This document shows, piece after piece, positions 1-4,616 of a DNA stretch of 5,021 nucleotides. A model generated the notes under the pieces. It was given only the letters and a program-made list of their open reading frames with translations, had not been told where the DNA came from and made no database searches. This stretch comes from Chloroflexota bacterium (GTDB lineage: Bacteria; Chloroflexota; Anaerolineae; Promineifilales; Promineifilaceae): the NCBI GenBank assembly GCA_003519205.1, contig DOXE01000266.1:449-5469 (forward strand). Direction: 5' to 3'. How positions within the stretch are numbered: position 1 is the first letter of the stretch; each line of letters starts with the position of its first letter. Position numbers and translations under genes: made by a program.

Positions 1-150
1 GATCCCTTTTTCGCCACATCCGTTGCTGAACGCACTCACCAAGCCATCCAGGGCTCAACCCTAAAGATCTACAAGAACACGGGCCACTTTGTGCCCGAGG
101 AGCGCCCTGTCCTCGTTGCACACGATGTCATGGACTTCTTCGCGAGGTAG
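1..150 (+). CDS. Alpha/beta hydrolase fold protein, C-terminal fragment (5' end outside window)
   Basis: An open frame runs from the first base to a TAG at 148-150 and gives 49 residues, DPFFATSVAE...VMDFFAR. The segment LKIYKNTGHFVPEERP followed by VLVAHDVMDFF is the classic end of an alpha/beta hydrolase. The GHF histidine (residue 29 of the fragment) sits where the catalytic His belongs, followed by E-x-P and a last helix ending in DFF. The opening Asp-Pro could belong to the region of the catalytic acid. The nucleophile elbow and most of the fold lie upstream of the window, so substrate and exact class (esterase, epoxide hydrolase, haloalkane dehalogenase, peptidase) cannot be told. The gene converges on the WD40 lipoprotein gene, with about 107 bp between the stop codons. 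The family call is fairly sure; the specific function is unknown. Confidence 0.75.
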   Translation, partial: DPFFATSVAERTHQAIQGSTLKIYKNTGHFVPEERPVLVAHDVMDFFAR

Positions 151-204
151 GAATCAATGAGGAGAAGGCAAGGTGTGAAGACTTCTATGCTCAAAACGCT
201 TGTC

Positions 205-223
205 GCTGGCGTGCTAGGCCAGC
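205..223. terminator. Small hairpin between convergent genes (weak terminator candidate)
   Basis: GCTGGC (205-210) and GCCAGC (218-223) form a 6-bp GC-rich stem with a 7-nt loop. It lies in the 107-bp gap between the convergent hydrolase and WD40 genes, where termination for both would be expected. There is no adjacent T-run on the + strand, and on the - strand only a TTTT about 8 nt beyond the stem. It may be a weak or Rho-assisted site, or chance. Confidence 0.2.
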
Positions 224-257
224 CGGTCGCGCTGAATCTCGTCAGGGGGCGATCGGC

Positions 258-1847
258 TTAAGGCGTATCGTTTATGCCCAGGATCGTGATCCCTTCGCCG
301 TTGGTGGCGTAAGCCAGTCTCGTTCCATCTGGGGAGAAGGCAACGGCCGTAGGCATGTTCACCAAATTGGCTAGCATGCGGGCTGGCTGACCTTGAGATA
401 GATCCCAGAGGGTGATCACGGGCACCATCTCATTATCGACGATTTGGGAAGCTATCGTCGCCAGCAGCAGTCCACCCGGGCTGAAGGCCGTCCCTAGCAC
501 GAAGTCGGCGTGCTGGTAAGCGCCTGCCTCCTGCCCGGTCGCCAAGTCGACCTTGATGATAGATGCCCGCGACAGCCAGTAAACGTGTTGCCAGTCGATG
601 GGAGCAAACAATGGGCTGGCTATCGGTCCGGCGATATGTCCTTGAGGGCTCATCTTGCCGATCAGATGGCCGTCAAATGAATCCAACAACAACCACTCGG
701 TCCACCCACTTGATGTCTCGGCAACGATCGTCCGGCCGTCAGGAAAGTACGTCAAATAATTTACACTCGGCTGTCCGGCGCTGGCATCCGCCCCAAGGTT
801 GGCTACGTCAATAACGCTATCGAGTGCGCCAGTTGCCAGATCCCACAGGCTGATTGTGCCTTCCTGGGTGCCGGTGACGAGCTGGCCTCCGTCGGTCGAA
901 AAAGCCGCAGCCGTCGCTCCCGACCACTTACCGGAGAATAAATCCGCTTCCGTATTGGCCGGCATATCCCACAGGATTGGCGAGTTAAGGAAATCAGCCG
1001 GAAATAGCAGGAGGTACCGGCCGTCAGGCGAGAAGAGCAGCCGGCGGATGGGGACGCCCAGGAGGAGAACGCCGGTTTGCTCTCGAGAGACAGTGTCAAA
1101 AAGAGCCACTCCGTTGGTGGTGGCGGCCGCCAGCGTCCTGTTGTCGCCGGACCAGGCGATCCAGGTGATATCTGCCGGCAGGGGCAGGGCGTCCAGCACG
1201 GTGAGCCTGTGAGCGTTCTGCGCAGTGATCACTTGCCCGGTTTGGTTGGGCGTTAGGACAGATCCCGCTCGGGCTGTCGGCGCAGCAGAAGCGTCGGCGA
1301 CCACTTGAAACGTGGGGCTGAAGGCGACGAGATTGTTTTGGCCATTGTATCCCTCGGCCCACAGATGGCCGGTGAACCCGCCCGGGATGACTTGCCAGCT
1401 TATGGAAGCACCATCGGCCGGCAAAGTGTCGGTGCCTAGCAACTGGCGCGCGTCATAGGTCCCGGTCCCGGTTGGCGCCAGATAAAATTCAACCCGGGCT
1501 ATCTGGAATATGGGTCCACCAAGCCATTGAATGGTGACAAGTTGTTGAGGCGATAAGGCAATCCATGCCCCATCCAGGGCAGTCGATGGTGTTATCATGA
1601 TAGATCCCTGTTCCGTAGGACCTTGAATCTCGACCGTTGCTGTGCCGGTGCTCTGCCAGGTCGGCGATGCGACAGGTTCCATGCCTGGGGTCAGAGTTTG
1701 CCGGACGGTTGGCGTTGAATTGCTAACGGTAGGCGCAAAACCGGCCGTTGCCGGCGTTTCGTCACTTGGGAGCGAGGTGCAGGCAACCAGGATCAACAGT
1801 ACCAAGCCCATCATGATCACCAACCGAATAAACAAAAGAGCTTTCAC
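258..1847 (-). CDS. WD40-repeat lipoprotein with N-terminal Ig-like domain
   Basis: The product has 529 residues. It starts at GTG (1847-1845), preceded by the SD-like AGGTGGAG at 1865-1858, about 10 nt away. Residues 1-23 are a lipoprotein signal peptide: K2 and R8, a hydrophobic core (9-22) and the lipobox L-V-A-C with Cys23, so the mature protein should be lipid-anchored outside the cytoplasmic membrane. Residues 24-80 are a Thr/Ser/Pro-rich low-complexity linker. Residues about 80-185 resemble an Ig-like beta domain (VTIQWLGG, VEFYLAPTG, ISWQVIPG, GHLWAEGYN). From about 209 to 525 come roughly seven WD40/YVTN-like blades. Recognisable units are AWSGDNRTLAAATTNGVALFD, LLFSPDGRYLLLF...ILWDM, AAFSTDGGQLVTG...ISLWDL, LTYFPDGRTIVAE, TAFSPGGLLLATI...ITLWDL and AVAFSPDGTRLAYAT. 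Such propellers are usually protein-interaction scaffolds; no catalytic motif is visible. The blades are degenerate, so the count is approximate. The specific role and partner are unknown. The gene is transcribed alone in this window. Confidence 0.93.
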   Translation of the reverse strand: MKALLFIRLVIMMGLVLLILVACTSLPSDETPATAGFAPTVSNSTPTVRQTLTPGMEPVASPTWQSTGTATVEIQGPTEQGSIMITPSTALDGAWIALSPQQLVTIQWLGGPIFQIARVEFYLAPTGTGTYDARQLLGTDTLPADGASISWQVIPGGFTGHLWAEGYNGQNNLVAFSPTFQVVADASAAPTARAGSVLTPNQTGQVITAQNAHRLTVLDALPLPADITWIAWSGDNRTLAAATTNGVALFDTVSREQTGVLLLGVPIRRLLFSPDGRYLLLFPADFLNSPILWDMPANTEADLFSGKWSGATAAAFSTDGGQLVTGTQEGTISLWDLATGALDSVIDVANLGADASAGQPSVNYLTYFPDGRTIVAETSSGWTEWLLLDSFDGHLIGKMSPQGHIAGPIASPLFAPIDWQHVYWLSRASIIKVDLATGQEAGAYQHADFVLGTAFSPGGLLLATIASQIVDNEMVPVITLWDLSQGQPARMLANLVNMPTAVAFSPDGTRLAYATNGEGITILGINDTP

Positions 1848-1867
1848 GGCAAACCATCTCCACCTTG

Positions 1868-1896
1868 ATGATGCGCGCCAGGCCGGTTGTTGTCAA
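1868..1896 (-). promoter_or_regulatory. Candidate promoter for the WD40 lipoprotein gene
   Basis: On the - strand a perfect TTGACA (1896-1891) is followed after 17 bp by CATCAT (1873-1868), a 4/6 match to TATAAT. The predicted start near 1861 would fall inside the SD-like AGGTGGAG (1865-1858), which argues against this exact pair. The real -10 may lie elsewhere, for example near the TATAGG at about 1920-1915. The tandem palindromes at 1928-1953 lie just upstream. Confidence 0.3.
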
Positions 1897-1927
1897 CCCG
1901 CAAATAGCCTATGCCCTATACGATTGA

Positions 1928-1953
1928 CCTACAGTGTAGGCCTACATTGTAGG
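1928..1953. promoter_or_regulatory. Tandem 13-bp palindromic operators CCTACAnTGTAGG
   Basis: Two perfect palindromes abut: CCTACAGTGTAGG (1928-1940) and CCTACATTGTAGG (1941-1953). The second extends to 17 bp as GGCCTACATTGTAGGCC (1939-1955). Their centres are 13 bp apart, close to but not exactly a whole number of helical turns. A further TGTAGG half-site lies at 1995-2000. TACA/TGTA dyads are typical of winged-helix repressors of the BlaI/MecI/CopY kind, but other families also use them and no such regulator is encoded in this window. The site lies between the WD40 gene (-) and the small gene at 2114 (+), 81 bp upstream of the first and 161 bp upstream of the second, so it could control either or both. 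That it is a regulatory dyad is well supported by symmetry; the regulator is not known. Confidence 0.6.
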
Positions 1954-2113
1954 CCAGCGCGTTAAGTGTCGAGTTAATTATTTTACAAGGTAACTGTAGG
2001 ATATATGCCATCCAAGATGTTTTCTAATGGTCGGAAAGAATCATCGAGGCGCAATAAGATACAAGCATAAGGAATTGATAAAGAAACTTAAGCATAGGGA
2101 CTGGAGAGAAAAA

Positions 2114-2347
2114 ATGTTTAACTTCAATAAGGACGATCAAATAAGCGAAAGTCTACAACAGAGACTTTTAAACCAATCAGAGCAGGAACACATGGCCAAG
2201 TCCAGCCGACTGGCCCGTTCATGGGCATTAGCTCATTCTTTCAGGAAGGCGCTGAAAAACTTCACGGACTTAATCATGAGCGATGGCACTGGCAAGGGTT
2301 CTTTTGTCACCTATTACACGGCCGGCTTAGGCGGCTCCCGGGGATAA
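2114..2347 (+). CDS. Small hypothetical protein, 77 aa, charged and helical N-terminal part
   Basis: The start is ATG 2114, preceded by GGAGAG (2103-2108) with the GGAG core 7 nt away. The open frame continues upstream to 2027, but there only a start without a good SD is found. Residues about 4-52 (KDDQISESLQQRLLNQSEQE, then RLARSWALAHSFRKALKNF) are rich in Gln, Glu, Arg and Ala with regularly spaced Leu, Trp and Phe. They should form an amphipathic helix or helical hairpin with a basic face near residues 31-50. The last 20 or so residues (GTGKGSF...AGLGGSRG) are Gly/Ser-rich and probably disordered. There is no signal peptide, membrane segment or recognisable domain. The upstream 150 bp are AT-rich. 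The tandem palindromes at 1928-1953 could regulate it, and the nested hairpin at 2333-2370 overlaps its stop codon. I do not recognise the family, and it could be a spurious frame; the SD and terminator-like end favour a real gene. Confidence 0.5.
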   Translation: MFNFNKDDQISESLQQRLLNQSEQEHMAKSSRLARSWALAHSFRKALKNFTDLIMSDGTGKGSFVTYYTAGLGGSRG

Positions 2348-2392
2348 GAGATAATCTTAAGGTGGGAGCCAGCGCCTGGTCTTTTCCTTTTT
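2333..2392 (+). terminator. Nested hairpin with T-rich tail at the end of the small gene
   Basis: An outer stem GGCTCCC (2333-2339) / GGGAGCC (2364-2370) encloses an inner stem TAAGA (2345-2349) / TCTTA (2355-2359). GGC (2330-2332) and GCGCC (2372-2376) can extend the base with bulges. CTTTTCCTTTTT (2381-2392) follows. The stop TAA of the 77-aa gene is within the inner arm. The gap between stem and T tract is longer than in a canonical intrinsic terminator, so this is a moderate call. Confidence 0.4.
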
Positions 2393-2448
2393 CAGATTTG
2401 ATCCCCGTTGAAAAGGCCTTGCGTCCTATTAAATCTCCTCCACCTTAA
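2357..2448. repeat. 9-bp spaced inverted repeat TTAAGGTGG / CCACCTTAA
   Basis: TTAAGGTGG (2357-2365) and CCACCTTAA (2440-2448) are perfectly complementary across a 74-nt spacer. The left arm overlaps the terminator-like hairpin, so the two folds would compete. The right arm is part of CTCCTCCACC, which reads on the - strand as a strong SD-like GGTGGAGGAG but has no start codon at usual spacing. Otherwise the 257 bp between the small gene and the HxlR gene hold nothing I can identify. It may be chance. Confidence 0.25.
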
Positions 2449-2604
2449 ATTTGATTCAGCTTGGTAGAAACCAAATTGAACACTCGGCTGAACGGTGATT
2501 GCCGCGAACGACTCGGCTTGGATCACAGGTATCGCAGACCACTTGAGGCTGAACTGAGTCCTGCTTAAGCAAAGAAGAAATGGCGCCTGAAAAACGGTTA
2601 ATAA

Positions 2605-3267
2605 CTAACTGTGTGTGGGTAGGCCGAATTGGGCGAAGAGCATTTCAGCCGCATCCTGTGTGCCTCGAGTTATTTGCAGGAGATTGTCTTCGACGGCATC
2701 GCTTACCGCCAACATGCCGGTCGCCAGGCCCAACAATTGCTTCGGATCCGTGTGTAGCACAAGCGAGGCCTTGGGCAAGAATCCTTGCTCGAGATGCAGT
2801 TCTGTCGGTATAAGGTGCAGGCGAAAGCTGTCCGGCTCCAAGTGTACTTCGGCCGATAATGTTTCTGTTTCGGCCAAGGTGGGCTGAAACAAGATCTTCA
2901 ATGAAGCCATTGCCGGAATCGTTCCTAGAAATTCGTCATCTGGAATCGGCATCTGCAAGAATTGTGCGCCCCATTGTGCCAGGAGAACAAGCGCCGTGTT
3001 AAGCGCTTGACCAGATGCAGTCAGCGCATAGGCCCGCAATCTTGCTGGCGGCGGCAACGGCTGAGGCGTAATGAGGCCCCATGATTCCAGGGCCTGCAAT
3101 CGTTCTGATAACAGGTTCGGGCTTAAGCCTGGAAGGCCCCGCTCCAGGTCGGAAAAACGACGTGGACCTAGCTGGAGTTCACGGATGATAAGCAGCGTCC
3201 AGCGTTCACCAACGAGATCAAGCGCGTGCGCCAGTGGGCAATATTGTTGGTACGAACGTCTAGACAT
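2605..3267 (-). CDS. HxlR-family winged-helix transcriptional regulator with C-terminal SCP2-like domain
   Basis: The product has 220 residues, about twice a minimal HxlR protein. Residues 9-100 are the winged helix: YCPLAHALDLVGERWTLLII, then RELQLGPRRFSDLERGLPGLSPNLLSERLQALE, and a Pro-rich wing (69-75). Cys10 is at the position of the redox-sensing Cys of YodB/HypR-type members, and it is the only Cys in the protein. Residues about 115-216 resemble a sterol-carrier (SCP2) fold: beta-rich F-LHL-P-ELHLEQG, then LVLHTDPKQLLGLATGML and a final helix ITRGTQDAAEMLFAQFGLP. This domain probably binds a hydrophobic ligand or aids oligomerisation. The start ATG (3267-3265) is fixed by an in-frame TAG directly before it. 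No SD is visible and the predicted leader is about 25 nt. It is divergent from the SRPBCC/DUF1801 operon, with which it shares overlapping promoters, so it probably represses itself and that operon. The family call is strong; ligand and targets are inferred. Confidence 0.93.
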   Translation of the reverse strand: MSRRSYQQYCPLAHALDLVGERWTLLIIRELQLGPRRFSDLERGLPGLSPNLLSERLQALESWGLITPQPLPPPARLRAYALTASGQALNTALVLLAQWGAQFLQMPIPDDEFLGTIPAMASLKILFQPTLAETETLSAEVHLEPDSFRLHLIPTELHLEQGFLPKASLVLHTDPKQLLGLATGMLAVSDAVEDNLLQITRGTQDAAEMLFAQFGLPTHS

Positions 3268-3292
3268 CTAAATTCACATTCAAAAATTACTA

Positions 3293-3327
3293 CAGTTAAT
3301 TATATTGACTGCTATAATATTTTATAG
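3293..3327. promoter_or_regulatory. Two adjacent dyads over the divergent promoters (candidate HxlR operator)
   Basis: The first dyad is CAGTTAAT-TAT-ATTGACTG (3293-3311), 7 of 8 pairs matched. It covers the + strand -35 and the - strand -10. The second, CTATAA-TATT-TTATAG (3312-3327), follows directly and fills the spacer of the + promoter. TTACTA (3287-3292) and TAGTAA (3325-3330) flank the pair symmetrically. A dimeric regulator bound here would block both directions. The adjacent HxlR protein is the obvious candidate, by position only. AT-rich sequence produces dyads by chance, so confidence is moderate. Confidence 0.45.
3299..3304 (-). promoter_or_regulatory. Candidate -10 element for the HxlR gene
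   Basis: The - strand reads a perfect TATAAT at 3304-3299, 31 bp upstream of the HxlR ATG. This would place the transcription start near 3292 with a leader of about 25 nt. No good -35 is found at 16-18 bp (best 3/6), which suggests a weak or activated promoter. It overlaps the -35 of the opposite promoter by adjacency, so the two cannot be occupied together. Confidence 0.4.
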
Positions 3328-3333
3328 TAAAAT
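3305..3333 (+). promoter_or_regulatory. Sigma70-type promoter of the SRPBCC-DUF1801 operon
   Basis: TTGACT (3305-3310, 5/6) and TAAAAT (3328-3333, 5/6) are separated by exactly 17 bp. Transcription should start near 3340, giving a leader of about 112 nt before the SRPBCC start at 3452. The dyads at 3293-3327 overlap it, consistent with repression. Confidence 0.72.
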
Positions 3334-3430
3334 CTCGTCGATTCCAAGTGAATACGCATCCAATATTGATCCATGAGATCGATCGTGATTTACAGCGTGG
3401 CCCAGGCGGGCGCGAACTGTTACGTCGTTG

Positions 3431-3443
3431 CTCCTATAAGGAG
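3431..3443 (+). promoter_or_regulatory. Ribosome binding site inside a small hairpin (SRPBCC gene)
   Basis: CTCCT-ATA-AGGAG (3431-3443) is a perfect 5-bp stem with a 3-nt loop. Its right arm is the core of the AAGGAGGA Shine-Dalgarno sequence, 7 nt before ATG 3452. In mRNA the SD would be partly sequestered, which could tune translation. The stem is short, so the effect may be small or nil. Confidence 0.35.
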
Positions 3444-3451
3444 GAAAGTAC

Positions 3452-3871
3452 ATGAGAGTTTACAGCGCTGAGATAACTATAAACGCTTCTGCAGAAGAAA
3501 TTTGGCAGATACTTACCGATGGACAAGGTTATCCAGATTGGGATCCGGGGATGGAGCGTGTTGAGGGCACCTTTGCACGCGGCGAGAAAATAAGCTTCAT
3601 TACCAAGCTCAGCCCGGACCGGGCTTTCCCGGTTACGGTGACCACTTTTGTGTCCGGCGAGAAGATGGTCTTGACCGGCGGCATGCCATTAGGCCTATTT
3701 AAATCTGAGCGGACCCACACCTTAACACCCGAAGGTGAAGGAAGCATTAAGTTTACCACCAGTGAGGTATTCAGTGGACCACTCCTGCCAGTATTCGGCC
3801 GGACGATTCCGGATTTGACACCGAATTTCGAGGATTTTGTTGCTGGCTTAAAAGCCAGGGCTGAAGAGTGA
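3452..3871 (+). CDS. SRPBCC-family (START / polyketide cyclase fold) protein
   Basis: The product has 139 residues, normal for a single-domain SRPBCC protein. The ATG follows AAGGAGGA at ideal spacing. Residues 1-10 (MRVYSAEITI) are the first strand. NASAEEIWQILTDGQGYPDWDP (11-32) is the hallmark beta1-helix segment with the W-x-W-like Y-x-x-W-D-P of this superfamily. Residues 33-107 are the antiparallel sheet (VEGTFARGEKISF, FPVTVTTFVSGEKMVLTGG, RTHTLTPEGEGSIKFTTSEVFSG). Residues 117-137 (GRTIPDLTPNFEDFVAGLKAR) are the long C-terminal helix closing the hydrophobic cavity. Members bind or transform hydrophobic small molecules, and many have no known substrate. No catalytic residue can be assigned here. 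It is the first gene of an operon with the DUF1801 gene (66-bp gap) and is divergent from the HxlR regulator, so it is probably that regulator's target. It is likely a soluble cytoplasmic protein. Confidence 0.92.
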   Translation: MRVYSAEITINASAEEIWQILTDGQGYPDWDPGMERVEGTFARGEKISFITKLSPDRAFPVTVTTFVSGEKMVLTGGMPLGLFKSERTHTLTPEGEGSIKFTTSEVFSGPLLPVFGRTIPDLTPNFEDFVAGLKARAEE

Positions 3872-3907
3872 TAGGCGCTGTAAGTGAACCACGACTATTC
3901 TGGTCCT

Positions 3908-3919
3908 TAAGCGCGCTTA
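3908..3919. repeat. 12-bp palindrome TAAGCGCGCTTA in the intercistronic gap
   Basis: This perfect palindrome lies between the SRPBCC stop and the DUF1801 SD (AGGAGG, 3928-3933). It could be a small hairpin affecting mRNA stability or reinitiation, or a protein site. No T-run follows, so it is not an intrinsic terminator. It may be chance. Confidence 0.25.
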
Positions 3920-3937
3920 CTAATTATAGGAGGAAAC

Positions 3938-4306
3938 ATGGCTGCCAAGACAGTGGATGAATATATTGAAGGCCTGGAGGGTTGGAAAAGAGATGTCACC
4001 GCTGGTGTTCGGGGCATTGTCACGAACGCGGCACCTGAAGCCACAGAATCGGTCAAATGGGCTCAAGCCGTTTACGAAGTGAACGGGCCATTCTGTTATA
4101 TCAAAGCCTTCAAGAACTCGGTGAACTTCGGCTTCTGGCGCGGGGTGGATATCAACGATCCCAAAGGGCTGTTGCTGGGAACGGGCGAAAAAATGCGCCA
4201 CGTCAAACTTGAAGGGATGGAAGACATCGACGAGGAAACCTTCGCTGCTTACGTGAAACAGGCCGTACAGCTAAACCTAGAGAAAGGTGATCCAACCAAG
4301 GGCTAA
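3938..4306 (+). CDS. DUF1801 (YdhG-like) domain protein
   Basis: The product has 122 residues, the usual length for DUF1801. The ATG is preceded by AGGAGG (3928-3933) with a short 4-nt gap. The family pattern is clear. TVDEYIEGLEGWKRDVTAGVRGIV (5-28) is the N-terminal helical part. NAAPEATESVKWAQAVYEVNG (30-50) carries the E-x-x-K-W-x-x-x-x-Y core. FCYIKAFKNSVNFGFWRG (52-69) gives the central strands. LLLGTGEKMRHVKLEGMEDID (78-98) holds the very typical G-T-G-K/E-x-M-R-H-x-K-L signature. A final helix (AAYVKQAVQLN) closes it. The fold is found in small cytosolic proteins of unknown biochemical role; an iron-chaperone or frataxin-like idea exists in annotation but is not established for this protein. 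It is co-directional with the SRPBCC gene and probably in the same transcript. SRPBCC and DUF1801 genes are often neighbours, from my general recollection. Family call is strong; function unknown. Confidence 0.93.
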   Translation: MAAKTVDEYIEGLEGWKRDVTAGVRGIVTNAAPEATESVKWAQAVYEVNGPFCYIKAFKNSVNFGFWRGVDINDPKGLLLGTGEKMRHVKLEGMEDIDEETFAAYVKQAVQLNLEKGDPTKG

Positions 4307-4315
4307 CGATCACCT
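4285..4315 (+). terminator. Hairpin spanning the DUF1801 stop codon
   Basis: AGGTGATC (4285-4292) pairs perfectly with GATCACCT (4308-4315), an 8-bp stem with a 15-nt loop that contains the TAA stop (4304-4306). Only a short CTTT follows, so intrinsic termination would be weak. It may instead protect the 3' end of the operon mRNA. Confidence 0.35.
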
Positions 4316-4344
4316 CTTTGACAACGGCGTTTATAGTCCCAATT

Positions 4345-4363
4345 GAGGATCCTCGCTAGCGAG
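4345..4363. repeat. Overlapping palindromes GAGGATCCTC and CTCGCTAGCGAG
   Basis: GAGGATCCTC (4345-4354) and CTCGCTAGCGAG (4352-4363) are both perfect palindromes sharing three bases. They lie 39 bp beyond the DUF1801 stop. A single TTT follows, so termination would be weak. A small operator pair is also possible. Confidence 0.3.
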
Positions 4364-4409
4364 TTTCCATATACGATTACAGAAGAATAGACTGAACCAT
4401 CAAACAATC

Positions 4410-4451
4410 TTCGCTAGTCCACTTAGATCGAGGGAGCGAGCCATTTTTTTT
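4410..4451 (+). terminator. Possible intrinsic terminator with T8 tract
   Basis: TTCGCT (4410-4415) can pair with AGCGAG (4435-4440), using one G-U pair, around a 19-nt loop. Three bases later comes a run of eight T (4444-4451). The T-run is convincing; the stem is short and the loop large. Position downstream of the operon fits. Confidence 0.35.
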
Positions 4452-4522
4452 AACCCTTTGGTGCCGGGACAATTACTGGGGAAGCAACCTGGACTTCTCA
4501 ATCTCAAGCTGATCCTTCTCGT

Positions 4523-4551
4523 TTGTCGCTGTAGCATCCAAGTACTATACT
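4523..4551 (+). promoter_or_regulatory. Candidate promoter for the coiled-coil gene
   Basis: TTGTCG (4523-4528, 4/6) and TATACT (4546-4551, 5/6) are exactly 17 bp apart, which predicts a start near 4558 and a leader of about 60 nt. The short dyad ACTAG-GTA-CTAGT (4549-4561) overlaps the -10 and the start point and could be an operator. Confidence 0.45.
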
Positions 4552-4616
4552 AGGTACTAGTCGTGTTAGCAGGGCACTAAATAACGCCCCCTTGTACTCA
4601 CAATTGGAAATCGATC

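Larger units (their letters stand above)
4307..4616. other. Gene-free 310-bp region between the DUF1801 gene and the coiled-coil gene
   Basis: No convincing reading frame or RNA gene is seen on either strand. It holds the right arm of the operon-end hairpin, the overlapping palindromes at 4345-4363, a T8 tract with a possible stem at 4410-4451, and a candidate promoter at 4523-4551 for the downstream gene. The part from 4452 to 4520 contains nothing I can name. Confidence 0.6.

Noticed and set aside
157..261. 34-codon + frame (MRRRQGVKTSMLKTL...) just after the hydrolase stop
   Set aside because: The GAGGTAGG before it is only a weak SD, the frame overlaps the end of the WD40 gene on the other strand, and the product has no recognisable pattern. 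It is probably chance.
563..1362. Several frames of 80-140 codons on both strands inside the WD40 gene
   Set aside because: They overlap a long, clearly coding lipoprotein frame and have Ser/Arg-rich shadow-like composition.
2027..2113. Longer start (ATG 2027) for the small gene
   Set aside because: There is no SD at usual spacing before 2027, whereas ATG 2114 has GGAGAG at ideal distance. The extra 29 residues are encoded by AT-rich leader-like DNA.
2434..2444. Strong SD-like GGTGGAGGAG on the - strand
   Set aside because: No start codon follows at usable distance on that strand, so it does not mark a gene.
2221..2448. 75-codon + frame overlapping the small gene in another frame
   Set aside because: It has no SD, runs through the hairpin and T-rich tail, and has shadow-like composition.
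2580..3271. + strand frames opposite the HxlR gene
   Set aside because: They are antisense to an unmistakable HxlR domain and show no family pattern.
4318..4337. Perfect TTGACA followed by TATAGT
   Set aside because: The spacing is only 8 bp, far too short for a promoter, and no -10-like hexamer exists at 16-18 bp.
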